DNA from: Candidatus Uhrbacteria bacterium
GTDB lineage: Bacteria; Patescibacteriota; Patescibacteriia; UBA9934
Direction of reading: 5' to 3'
Length of the DNA: 48,945 nucleotides
Assembly (NCBI GenBank): GCA_943358395.1
Contig: CALRGY010000006.1
Span: forward strand, 1-48,945
The notes under the pieces: model-generated
Database searches by the model: none
Told to the model about the DNA's origin: nothing
Seen by the model: only the letters and a program-made list of their open reading frames with translations
Shown: positions 40,401 to 47,567 of the stretch, piece after piece
Layout: each line of letters starts with the position of its first letter
Position numbering within the stretch: the first letter of the stretch is position 1
Made by a program: the position numbers and the translations under genes

Positions 40401-40972
40401 TCATTCAGATCGACTTGCCGGGGCATGTCTGGGTGATGGATCAGCTCGAGAAAGAAGTTTTCTGCGCCAAAAATATCTTGATACTCACGAATCAATGATT
40501 CAGTTTTTTCATGCTCCCCACCAAAATATGCATGCGCGATTTCTCCACCAACACTTCCAGAAAGTGCAATCAATCCCTTGGCGTGCGCCCGAAGAAATGC
40601 TTTATCAACACGCGGCTTATAATAAAAACCATCTAAAAATGCGGCAGTAATAATAGCTAAAAGATTCCGGTATCCCTCTTCTGTTTCTACAATCAGCACC
40701 AACCGATACGGACGATCGTCCAATCGTGGCCGACGATCGGTCATGCCGTGCTGCGCAACGTAAATATCTGCCCCAATAATCGGCTTCATCTCAGCGTCTT
40801 TGCACGCCTTATAAAACTCAACTGCGCCGTACAAGTTCCCATTATCCGTTAACGCAAGCGCCGTCATCCCAAACGACTTTGCCCGTGCCACAAGGGCTTT
40901 TGGCTTTGGCAACGCCTCTAAAAGCGAATAGTGGGAATGGTTGTGCAGGTAGACGAAATCGTTCGAGTCCAT
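37421..40972 (-). CDS. dnaE: DNA polymerase III subunit alpha
   Basis: Replicative polymerase, 1183 aa, the size of the DnaE1 type. An N-terminal PHP domain (HNHSHYSLLEA, about 10-20); the polymerase core with GPGRGSAAGSIVAYAL and the catalytic aspartates in LPDIDTDFADRGR; ELMEKMKTKFIEG and YGFNKSHAACYAMIAY in the fingers; then HhH and an OB domain (VKIAGIVSNIKQIFTKKKN followed by FVRMEDPSGSIECVVFP). The start at 40972 places the PHP motif at the N-terminus; the frame is open upstream into element C but not conserved there. No SD. It is preceded by element C copy 2. Confidence 0.97.
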   Translation of the reverse strand: MDSNDFVYLHNHSHYSLLEALPKPKALVARAKSFGMTALALTDNGNLYGAVEFYKACKDAEMKPIIGADIYVAQHGMTDRRPRLDDRPYRLVLIVETEEGYRNLLAIITAAFLDGFYYKPRVDKAFLRAHAKGLIALSGSVGGEIAHAYFGGEHEKTESLIREYQDIFGAENFFLELIHHPDMPRQVDLNDAFRKLSVSMNVPLVATKNTFYLNPDDREGYEAQLCIQRSRTLEEFRRTSTDDVDLSFGSPEEIMAAFADVPEAALNTKRIADRVTFAMELGKNFLPIYPLPEGKTDNDVMHDLCIQGLKDRYSDPIPDNVMQRFEYEFSTIVKMGFSSYFLIVQDYITWAKDHGVLVGPGRGSAAGSIVAYALRITDIEPLRYGLLFERFLNPDRASLPDIDTDFADRGRGKVLEYVTQKYGADHVAGIVTFGTLMPKAAVRDAARVLGLSFQEADVIAKVVPAPIQGKHTPLKVAIVEAPDLQQMYNNNPMVRRVIDLAMKIEGNPRHASQHACGIVIGDRPLVSRVPLQQGQKEDMALITQYSLNSAEAAGLVKMDFLGLSNLTVIEDALDIIRAVHGVTIDLDAAPLDDKITFELLGRGDTTGVFQLESDGMKRYIKELQPSAFEDIIAMVSLYRPGPMQFIESFIRRKHGTEKVVYEHPLMENAFRETYGIPVYQEQVMQVAKDMAGFTGGEADTLRKAMGKKIAELMEKMKTKFIEGSVKNGVRQEIAAAVFQKLEDFAAYGFNKSHAACYAMIAYRTAYLKAHYPGEFMAALMNSDSGIIDRITIEVEECRRMGFTVLAPDINESFAGFAVVKDTKNIRWGLSAIKNVGAEVAEEIVQERKRGGAYIDLADVLGRVKSSAFNRKTLEALTKAGALDRFGDRSQLVGNLDTLVLYNKHVQHEIARNQTSLFGLSTSIVEQKIEFRHTPVIPVSMLLAWEKELLGLYVSSHPASLFYEQFAPYVVKASAIPGYEDGAMVKIAGIVSNIKQIFTKKKNEPMAFVRMEDPSGSIECVVFPKTYITVRGVLNPETMLLIAGKVSQRKREESETVEYSVLVDDVIAFTESEIPGCTAMLTRGGWTDSRSSEMNNATDIVIPLAPPAGSLSDGLVITVPQNPTHDMIAKLRDIFRAHPGRAKVFLSVETNGDVRKVATEYSVELSADVVRKVGGVVGEGNVKT

Positions 40973-40989
40973 AGCTTCCCGTAGAGTAG

Positions 40990-42000
40990 CACGCCGAGGG
41001 CGGGAATGTGAGGGGAGTCTTTGAATGGGTTGGGAGTAGGGAGTGATGGTGATCTTTGGAGTGGATTGTGGTGAGAACGGGAATCGGAGCAGCAGCCCAG
41101 ATCCTGAGGCTACGCCGAAGGACCTCAAAGAAACGACAGGTAAACGGTCGGAGGCACAAGGGGTGGGAGTCTTTGGAGGATGTTGGGATAGTGAAGACGG
41201 AAATCGGAGCAGCAGATCCTGAGGCTTCGCCGAAGGACCTTGAACGAGCCAACATGGAAATGGTTCGGAGTCTGAGGGTATTCATTTTGAAAAGTGGGGT
41301 GCTGCTAATGCAACTGAGTTGCATGTAGGGGACGGGATGATGATGGGGATTCGACGGGAAGGGATCGTGGTTATCGAGAGTGATCGAAATTCTGATAGGG
41401 ACACGACATTCATGTTTCATCGATTTTTCTCTGTATAGCCGATTGAGATGATCAGTTTTCGAGGTCAGAATCTGACCATGTACTTTTCCAAAGAGACTTC
41501 TCGCTAATGCGAATCATTCGCAAGAAGAAACCAGTGACTGATACTGATGATGACGATCCAGGGCAGGTGATAACGCATACCGTTGATGATTTCCGTGCCT
41601 CCCCATCCAAGACACTTTTCGCCGATTTCACGATCACGTCGCGGTACGGTGCGCTTTTGAAAAACGTCGAAAATGGGGGGTGTCCCCTTGAAAACGAGAC
41701 CCCCTCGGCCCTTCGCTCCCGTGGAGCTTCGGAGCCGCGAGCCGACTCCCCGCCCCCTCCTAACTCCCCCAATGGGGGAGGGTTCACATCCGGACTCACA
41801 ACCCTTTCAAAGACTCCCATCCCTCACGCTCCGAATCGTTTACCTGTCGGATGCATTCGAGGTCCTTCGCTTACGCTCAGGATCTAGGCTACTGCCCCGA
41901 TTCCCATCCTCACAATCCCAACCCCTTCAAAGATCACTCTCACTTTCTACTCCCAACCCATTCCAAGACTCACTTTACCTCCCATTCCCTCTCCACCTTC
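40990..42000. repeat. composite inverted-repeat element C, copy 2
   Basis: About 1 kb without a recognisable gene, between dnaE and the small plus-strand gene. Same order as copy 1: a left arm with AGTCTTTGGA/GATCTTTGGA words (here extended by two tandem units that each carry AATCGGAGCAGCAG and AGATCCTGAGGC), the core with TGCAACTGAGTTGCA at 41309-41323 and TGCGAATCATTCGCA at 41508-41522, and a right arm with complementary words, a half family B repeat (ACTCCCCCAATGGGGGAG) and an AGGTCCTTCG...CTCAGGATCT word. Confidence 0.8.
41507..41704 (+). other. possible small ORF inside element C copy 2
   Basis: Matches the frame at 15591: MRIIRKKKPVTDTD ... FADFTITSRYGALLKNVEN, then it diverges. The ATG lies inside the second 7-1-7 palindrome. 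As in copy 1 the opposite strand is also conserved, so coding status is open. Confidence 0.3.
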
Positions 42001-42025
42001 TCATACCGTGCTAAACTATCCCCAT

Positions 42026-42286
42026 ATGGATTCCAAAGACTTTCTGTTCGTGGTGCTGGCATTTTGTGCGCTGTGGTTCACGATGTTCCTATGCTTTGCG
42101 CTGTACCATATTGCTCGCTTTATGAAGCGAATGCAGGAGCTCTCACTCCATGCCCGAGAGAAATTCGATGAGGTCATGCACAGCGTGGACGCTATGCGCA
42201 TGCGCATCGAAGGCCACGTGAGCGCCATCACAAGCATTGGTGATGGAATACGCAAGATTATGGATGTGTTACGGAATCGGGAATAA
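42026..42286 (+). CDS. small membrane protein with a coiled-coil tail
   Basis: 86 aa. Membrane segment at about 5-29 (FLFVVLAFCALWFTMFLCFA), then a soluble helical tail with heptads (FMKRMQELSLHAREKFDEV). The pattern resembles DUF948-like small proteins but I cannot assign it. The start at 42026 is supported by an extended -10 TGCTAAACT ending 8 nt before the ATG; the longer frame from 42008 overlaps that box. It converges on pheT with a 13-nt gap. Confidence 0.72.
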   Translation: MDSKDFLFVVLAFCALWFTMFLCFALYHIARFMKRMQELSLHAREKFDEVMHSVDAMRMRIEGHVSAITSIGDGIRKIMDVLRNRE

Positions 42287-42299
42287 TAGGCGAAGCATT

Positions 42300-44684
42300 T
42301 CACCCACGAATCACTCCGTCCACGCGAAGGGCGAGCTCGCGGATGACGGTTGCCATCACGTCGTCGACGTCTTGACTCGTTAGCGTACGATCAGATGCCA
42401 TCAACGTCACACCAAGCGTGACGCTCTTTTTTCCTGCAGGAATTTCTTCACCGCGATACAGCTCCACGACTCGGCAATCGGTAATAAGTGCCCCAGCACC
42501 ACGTACCACTGCAACAATCTTTTCAAAGTCTGTGCGCTCGTCCACCAATAGCGCAATGTCGCGTGTTACCACCGGGAATGCAGGCAATGCTTCATACCGA
42601 TGTGTATGTTTCATGTGAGGGAACAACGCTTCCAGATTGATCTCTGCCAAAAATACCGGGCGATGAATGCCAAACGATGTTTGAAAGTCGCTTCCTACTT
42701 GCCCAACAATTCCAACACGCTCCCCATTTCTGAACACAAATGCGGTACGCCCACTGTGCCAATGGTCGTTCTCACCATCACGTTCAAACGTAAACGCAAT
42801 ACCAGATTTTGCTGCAAAATATTCCAAAACACCGCGCAAACGCATGAATGTTTTTTCCGCATCTGCTCCACCATATTCTCCAAATACCAGCATCATGCGC
42901 TCTTCGGGAAGTTGCCCTTCGTGCGGAAGGTACACACGTGAAAGCTCGAAAATACTCGCCGTATGGGTAAGTGCCTGATTGCGCTCAATCGCGCGCAGCA
43001 CCGAAGGAATAAGCGTTGGACGCATGTGCGTAAGATCGGTAGATAATGGGTTAAATACCGCCAACGCATCTTTCGGGCTTACACCATACATTTCCAAATC
43101 ACTCACACTCACCATGGAATTGCTAAAAAATTCAGAGAATCCTGCGCTTGCCAAGAAGCGTTTTGTCCACGCTGCCCAGTCGAGTGTTGCGTCATCAAAA
43201 CTCGCAGGTGGGCGAGATGCTGGCAACACCGCAGGCATCATGTGATACCCATACATACGAGCCACTTCTTCCGTAAAATCAACCTCGCCTTCGATGTCGT
43301 CTTCCCGCCAGTATGGGACGGTCATCATCGTTGTGTCACCGTCTTTTTGCAGATCGAATCCTAATTTCGTCAAAATATTCACCTGTTCTGCGTCAGGAAT
43401 CGCGACACCGATCCTGCTTCGCACTCGCTCTGGATTGAACGGGAAACGCTTCGGGATTCGTGGAGTCGGGTAGACGTCGATCACGTCGGTAACGGTTCCT
43501 CCGGCGATCTGTATCACAAGCTCAACGGCGCGGGCTAATGCTACGGGCAACGCCGATGGAGACAATCCTTTTTCAAACAAAAGCTGCGCATCAGAGGCAA
43601 CATCCATGGCGCGCGCAGATCGACGAATCGTCAACGCATCAAATGTTGCGGCTTCAAAAATAACGGTCGTGGTTTTCATTGTTGTTCCAGAATCTTTTCC
43701 ACCCATAATGCCAGCAAGCGCCAACGGCTTTTCTGCATCGGCAATAACCATAATCGACGAATCAAGCTTCACCGCTTTTCCGTCAAGCAACGTGAGGCTT
43801 TCCCCTTCCTTTCCCGGGCGTACCATGATGGTATTCTGCGCGATCGACGATGCATCGAATGCGTGCATGGGTTGACCAAGCTCCAGAAGAACGTAATTCG
43901 TAATGTCGACGATGCAATTGATTGGCTTCAGCCCTGCAAGCAATAATCGCTTTTGCATCCACCACGGGGATTTTTGCACGGAAACGCCTGTGACGACAGC
44001 TGCCATGTAGCGTTCGCAGCGTTTATCTTCGAGACGAACCGAGACCCCCTCCGACTCCCCCTTCGTAAGGGGGAGGGTTCGCATCTGAAGAAACTCACCG
44101 CCTACGGCAACGGCGGCTTCGCGGGCAAGACCGATGATTCCCATGGCGTCGGGACGGTTCGTGGTGATTTCAATATCGAAAATAGTGTCGTCACAATCGA
44201 GTGCCTGTGCAATCGGCGTGCCAACAGATGCATCGGTTATTCCAGAGAGATCCCAAATTTCATGATCACCACACGCTACTTTGTCAAAACCAACTTCAGC
44301 CGGAGCACAAATCATTCCCACACTGTCCACACCACGAATTGAAGCTTGCTCTAGGGTTGTCCAGTCCGCTCCCCCGTGCCAGCGCACGCGTGCACCCGGC
44401 AGCGCAACGAATACCCTCATCTTCTCCGCAAGATTCGTGCCGCCGCACACAATCGGCACCACACCTTCCCCAATATCCACCATCGCAACCCGCAATCGAT
44501 CCGCATTCGGGTGCGCTGCCACCGACTGCACCACACCCACCACCATTTTCTCAAAATGCGCACCGCAATGATCGATACTCTCCACACTCATCGATCGCAA
44601 CGAGAACTCTTTCGCAAATTCTTCGGCAGAAATATTCGTTTTGACGTGTTCCTTGATCCAGTTGTACGAGGCTAAAATGTTCAT
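42300..44684 (-). CDS. pheT: phenylalanyl-tRNA synthetase beta subunit, with a repeat-derived insertion
   Basis: 794 aa, full length. Together with PheS it charges tRNA(Phe). An N-terminal domain (MNILASYNWIKEHVKT), the EMAP-like tRNA-binding segment, the B3/B4 editing region, B5 DNA-binding-like domain (GVAIPDAEQVNILTKLGFDL) and a C-terminal anticodon-binding FDX-ACB domain (PAFPVVTRDIALLVDE). Residues about 200-215, LQMRTLPLTKGESEGVS, are encoded by a half family B hairpin and interrupt the segment before VRLEDKRCERYMA. It follows pheS on the same strand, separated by a full repeat A. Confidence 0.96.
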   Translation of the reverse strand: MNILASYNWIKEHVKTNISAEEFAKEFSLRSMSVESIDHCGAHFEKMVVGVVQSVAAHPNADRLRVAMVDIGEGVVPIVCGGTNLAEKMRVFVALPGARVRWHGGADWTTLEQASIRGVDSVGMICAPAEVGFDKVACGDHEIWDLSGITDASVGTPIAQALDCDDTIFDIEITTNRPDAMGIIGLAREAAVAVGGEFLQMRTLPLTKGESEGVSVRLEDKRCERYMAAVVTGVSVQKSPWWMQKRLLLAGLKPINCIVDITNYVLLELGQPMHAFDASSIAQNTIMVRPGKEGESLTLLDGKAVKLDSSIMVIADAEKPLALAGIMGGKDSGTTMKTTTVIFEAATFDALTIRRSARAMDVASDAQLLFEKGLSPSALPVALARAVELVIQIAGGTVTDVIDVYPTPRIPKRFPFNPERVRSRIGVAIPDAEQVNILTKLGFDLQKDGDTTMMTVPYWREDDIEGEVDFTEEVARMYGYHMMPAVLPASRPPASFDDATLDWAAWTKRFLASAGFSEFFSNSMVSVSDLEMYGVSPKDALAVFNPLSTDLTHMRPTLIPSVLRAIERNQALTHTASIFELSRVYLPHEGQLPEERMMLVFGEYGGADAEKTFMRLRGVLEYFAAKSGIAFTFERDGENDHWHSGRTAFVFRNGERVGIVGQVGSDFQTSFGIHRPVFLAEINLEALFPHMKHTHRYEALPAFPVVTRDIALLVDERTDFEKIVAVVRGAGALITDCRVVELYRGEEIPAGKKSVTLGVTLMASDRTLTSQDVDDVMATVIRELALRVDGVIRG
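44041..44084. repeat. hairpin repeat family B, half copy 5, inside pheT
   Basis: CTCCCCCTTCGTAAGGGGGAG preceded by ACCCCCTCCGA, in frame in pheT, translated as TLPLTKGESEGV. One hairpin of the usual two is present. Confidence 0.85.
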
Positions 44685-44694
44685 ATTTGATTAG

Positions 44695-44819
44695 TAGGAC
44701 TTTCTCATTTTAGGCGAGTTTCGATGAAGATCGAGGAAAATTCGTGAGACGTACTTAACGGTACGTTGAACGATTTTCTGATGATCTGAGTCGAAAATAG
44801 ACAAAATGAGGAAGGACTA
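44695..44819. repeat. palindromic repeat family A, copy 7
   Basis: Full 125-bp copy between pheT and pheS. Its high-coordinate end supplies the TAG stop of pheS (the outer bases read TAGTCCTTCCTCATTTT on the minus strand). Tip ACGTAC TTAACG GTACGT. The element sits inside the pheS-pheT mRNA. Confidence 0.92.
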
Positions 44820-45884
44820 GAATTGTTTGAGGAAACGGAGATCATTCTTGTACAACGTGCGAATATCATCGATGTTGATGCCGGAACGCATCATCATGGT
44901 GCGTTCAACGCCCCAACCGAATGCGAATCCGGTGTATTCGTTCGGATCAAGCCCTCCAGCTTTCAGCACATTGGGGTGCACCATGCCGGCACCGCCAAGC
45001 TCTAACCATCCGCCTTTACACAATTTGCACTTCGCCCCGTCTACCTTTGCGGTGCCATTGCATACGGCACAGGAAATATCTAACTCAAAACTTGGCTCCG
45101 TAAAACGGAAATGAAACGGGCGCAACCGCGTTTCTCGATTCGCGCCAAAATAGCGCTTCACAAAATAATCAAACACGCCTTTTAGCTCGGTGACCGTGAC
45201 ATGCTTGTCGATCATCAAGCCCTCAAATTGGTGAAACATAGGCAAATGGCGTGCCGTTGCCTGCCGGCGATAGCACTTCCCGATGCTCACCATACGAATA
45301 GGCAGCTCGCCTTTTTCCATTTCCCGTACCTGCCCGTTACTGGTGTGCGGCGTGAGCACAATCTTCCCTTTCTCACCCGTTGCCACTTCCCCATTTTCCC
45401 CCACAAAAAACGTTTCCCATTCATCACGCGCAGGGTGATCCTTCGGCATGTTCAAGCTTTCAAAGGCGTAATAATCCCAATCGACTTCTGGGTGACGGGA
45501 ACGAACAAAACCAATATGTCTAAAAATGTTGGTAATTTCATCAATAGCTTGGGTGGTAAGGTGCACATGCCCCACGGCTGGCACTGTGCCAGGCAACGAA
45601 ACGTCGAGCCACTCCTGTGCTTGGCGCGCCTCTGCAGCACCAGCAACTACACGCGCTTCTGTGGCAGCAAAACTTGCTTCAACGGTTCGCTTGACGTCAT
45701 TTGCCGTTTTACCAGCATCACGGCGTGCAGATTCATCCAGCGCCGCAAGTTCCTTCATGGTTTCTGCAAGCCGCCCCTTCCGCCCTAAATATTCCACACG
45801 CGCTGCCTCGAGCTCCTCGAGCGTTTGAATTTTCAGGAACACCGCGAGCGCTTCTTGCTGAAGCTGTAAGAAAACATCATTCAT
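44817..45884 (-). CDS. pheS: phenylalanyl-tRNA synthetase alpha subunit
   Basis: Catalytic subunit of PheRS, 355 aa. An N-terminal coiled coil (to about 90), the class II core with THTSNGQVREMEKG, CYRRQATARHLPMFHQFEG, and the region with paired cysteines CAVC and CKLCKGGWLELGGAGMVHP, then GFAFGWGVERTMMMRSGI (motif 3) and DIRTLYKNDLRFLKQF. It begins 4 nt after the rseP stop, so it may be co-transcribed with rseP. Confidence 0.97.
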   Translation of the reverse strand: MNDVFLQLQQEALAVFLKIQTLEELEAARVEYLGRKGRLAETMKELAALDESARRDAGKTANDVKRTVEASFAATEARVVAGAAEARQAQEWLDVSLPGTVPAVGHVHLTTQAIDEITNIFRHIGFVRSRHPEVDWDYYAFESLNMPKDHPARDEWETFFVGENGEVATGEKGKIVLTPHTSNGQVREMEKGELPIRMVSIGKCYRRQATARHLPMFHQFEGLMIDKHVTVTELKGVFDYFVKRYFGANRETRLRPFHFRFTEPSFELDISCAVCNGTAKVDGAKCKLCKGGWLELGGAGMVHPNVLKAGGLDPNEYTGFAFGWGVERTMMMRSGINIDDIRTLYKNDLRFLKQF

Positions 45885-45888
45885 AGCA

Positions 45889-46977
45889 TTAGCTAAAGAA
45901 AATCCGAATTACGTCTTTGACGGTAACAAGAATCACCACCAGGAGCAATGCAACAAAGCCAATGGCATGCACAGTTTGCTCAAATACTGGCGTCGCTTTT
46001 TTCCTGCGAATCACTTCATACAGCAGGAACGCAAGCCTGCCACCATCCAAGGCTGGCAACGGCAACACGTTAATGACAGCAAGGTTAATCGACAGCATTG
46101 CTGCAAACTGCACCAAATGGGAAACACCAAGTGAAGCAACCTGCCCGGTAAGTACCGCAATGCCCACGGGGCCGGCAAGATTCGCGGAAACATCTTCGCT
46201 GCGGAACAGGCTCACCACTAGCCCACCAAATGCTGAAAGCACATCCCAGGTGGAGCGTAGCGTGGTTTCTACCCCCTTTACTGGTGCCAAGTACCACGGG
46301 TATCGCACAAAACCGGTTTCAACCAATGCAACCCCTACGCCAGCACGACCAAGTTCCTCGACAAACTGTGGAGCAACAGCAATCGTCTTCGTCTCCCCGC
46401 TCTGCGCCACCATGATTTCAATCGGCGATGCATCACTGTGCGGCACAAGTGCTTCACGAGCCAATGTGCCTGTTTCGTACGCCACGCCGTCGATGGTGAG
46501 TACCCTATCTCCCACCTTTACGCCCGAAAGATCGGCAGCTGATCCTGGCAATACATCCACAATATGAATTGCGCGATCCGTTACCGTTACCCCAGCATCC
46601 ACACCATCTTCCACCACCGCAGGAAGGCCGAAGAGAAAGCCCACCGTAAACAGCACCCACGCCAGCACCAAATTCATTGCCACGCCAGCAATAATCACCG
46701 TAAACCGTCTCCACAAACTTTTTGCCGCAAAACTATCTGGAGCATTCACATCTTGCCCACTTTCACCCTTCATTTTTACAAAGCCGCCCAACGGAATTGC
46801 GTTCACACTCCACCGTGTTCCGCTTTTTGCCACCCAAGAAAACACCCGTGGCGGAAACCCAATCCCAAATTCTTCCACCGTAATCCCCGCCTTTCGCGCC
46901 GCAATATAATGTCCCAACTCATGCACCAGTACGAGCACGGATAACAGAGCAAGGAACAAAAGAATGGTCCAAAGCAT
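45889..46977 (-). CDS. rseP: site-2 protease RseP/RIP metalloprotease
   Basis: An intramembrane zinc protease that cuts membrane-anchored regulators and signal-peptide remnants. 362 aa with four hydrophobic segments; zinc site HELGHY at about 19-24, a PDZ domain (about 120-205, DVLPGSAADLSGVKVGDRV), and the second metal motif NVLPLPALDGGRL. The start MLWTILLF is chosen at 46977 because a TACAAT box ends 9 nt before it and a terminator stands just upstream; the open frame to 47127 is an artefact. Its neighbours upstream are two small peptide genes. Confidence 0.95.
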   Translation of the reverse strand: MLWTILLFLALLSVLVLVHELGHYIAARKAGITVEEFGIGFPPRVFSWVAKSGTRWSVNAIPLGGFVKMKGESGQDVNAPDSFAAKSLWRRFTVIIAGVAMNLVLAWVLFTVGFLFGLPAVVEDGVDAGVTVTDRAIHIVDVLPGSAADLSGVKVGDRVLTIDGVAYETGTLAREALVPHSDASPIEIMVAQSGETKTIAVAPQFVEELGRAGVGVALVETGFVRYPWYLAPVKGVETTLRSTWDVLSAFGGLVVSLFRSEDVSANLAGPVGIAVLTGQVASLGVSHLVQFAAMLSINLAVINVLPLPALDGGRLAFLLYEVIRRKKATPVFEQTVHAIGFVALLLVVILVTVKDVIRIFFS

Positions 46978-46986
46978 AGTGCACAC

Positions 46987-46992
46987 ATTGTA
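46987..46992 (-). promoter_or_regulatory. -10 box of rseP
   Basis: TACAAT, ending 9 nt before the rseP ATG and lying 6 nt past the T tract of the preceding terminator. No clear -35. Confidence 0.45.
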
Positions 46993-46998
46993 CCTCCC

Positions 46999-47048
46999 AA
47001 AAAGAAAACCAGCCACCTGATTGCCATACGGCATACTCAGATGACTGG
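46999..47048 (-). terminator. terminator ending the 58-aa peptide transcript
   Basis: On the minus strand CCAGTCATCTGA pairs with TCAGGTGGCTGG (12 bp, two G-T pairs) around a loop that has an inner TGCC/GGCA hairpin, followed by TTTTCTTTTT. It separates the peptide gene from rseP. Confidence 0.85.
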
Positions 47049-47052
47049 TCGT

Positions 47053-47131
47053 GGGAGCGGAGCCTCGTAAGGCATTCCGCCGTGATCCTCTCGTGAGGAT
47101 CTCATAGCGGAAACCATAGGCTTCCACTCCC
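47053..47131 (-). ncRNA. candidate structured RNA, nested four-stem rod
   Basis: Four nested helices: GGGAG/CTCCC, AGCCT/AGGCT, TTCCGC/GCGGAA and GATCCTC/GAGGATC closed by a 4-nt loop, with small asymmetric internal loops. It lies between the stop of the 58-aa gene (47209) and the terminator at 46999-47048, so it would be the 3' untranslated part of that transcript or a processed small RNA. It lacks the SRP RNA and RNase P signatures. No second copy is seen in the window. Confidence 0.55.
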
Positions 47132-47208
47132 GGTTTCTCGTTTTTTGCCCCACCTACCTATCCCTTGAGACAGTCAGGGGTGATTCAGCGCCTGAGGCTA
47201 GACGTGGA

Positions 47209-47385
47209 TCACAGGTTGACGGCGCCGACGCTCCCGGTGATGGGGGAGAGGGTGATGTCGACCTTGTCAACCTCCTCGAGCGCCTTGTCGGCGGCGTTCT
47301 CGTTGGCGGCGCCAAACTCGGCGGTCTCGGTGTCGATGTCGGCGCCCTGGTACTCGGCATCGCCGAGTTTCTTCTTTTGACCCAT
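47209..47385 (-). CDS. 58-aa acidic peptide, GC-rich codons, unknown function
   Basis: MGQKKKLGDAEYQGADIDTE at the N-terminus, an Ala/Glu/Asn-rich middle and a C-terminus rich in small residues (SPITGSVGAVNL). No Cys, no membrane segment; acidic overall after a KKK start. An SD GGAG stands 6 nt before the ATG. Nearly every codon ends in C or G (GCC, GAC, GAG, CTC, GTC), unlike the neighbours, so it is either very highly expressed or of foreign origin. A possible promoter TTGCAA, 17 nt, CAATAG lies at 47487-47515; the 100-nt leader has the direct repeat ACGTGACAACAC twice. No family recognised. Confidence 0.65.
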   Translation of the reverse strand: MGQKKKLGDAEYQGADIDTETAEFGAANENAADKALEEVDKVDITLSPITGSVGAVNL

Positions 47386-47486
47386 GGGTCTCTCCGTGTT
47401 GTCACGTTGTGTTGTCACGTTTTTTGCCCATTCCCGACTTGGGTCTGGGCGCTGTCCTTCCGCGGCCGTCTCCGCTAGAAGTCCGC

Positions 47487-47515
47487 CTATTGAAACAGAG
47501 AGAGAGTTTTTGCAA
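47487..47515 (-). promoter_or_regulatory. possible promoter of the 58-aa peptide gene
   Basis: -35 TTGCAA at 47510-47515, 17-nt spacer, -10 CAATAG at 47487-47492. The -10 is a weak match. The leader (about 100 nt) is GC-rich, can fold GCCCA/TGGGC, and contains two tandem ACGTGACAACAC units just before the SD. Confidence 0.4.
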
Positions 47516-47567
47516 GTTTTTTGGGGTAATGATTGGGGAAAAGGGGGTTTTTGGCTGATTTTGGGGC

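Noticed and set aside
45889-47127. Longer RseP starting at 47127
   Set aside because: The extra 50 residues would be encoded by the structured RNA and terminator region; RseP homology and the -10 box begin at 46977.
47053-47131. Could the nested rod be SRP RNA, 6S RNA or a tRNA?
   Set aside because: It lacks the SRP apical GGAA/GNAR signature, is far shorter than 6S, and has no cloverleaf or CCA end.
47154-47405. Alternative 83-codon minus frame over the 58-aa peptide gene
   Set aside because: Arg/Pro/Ser/Thr-rich sequence typical of a shifted frame in GC-rich DNA, and no SD; the 58-aa frame has the SD.
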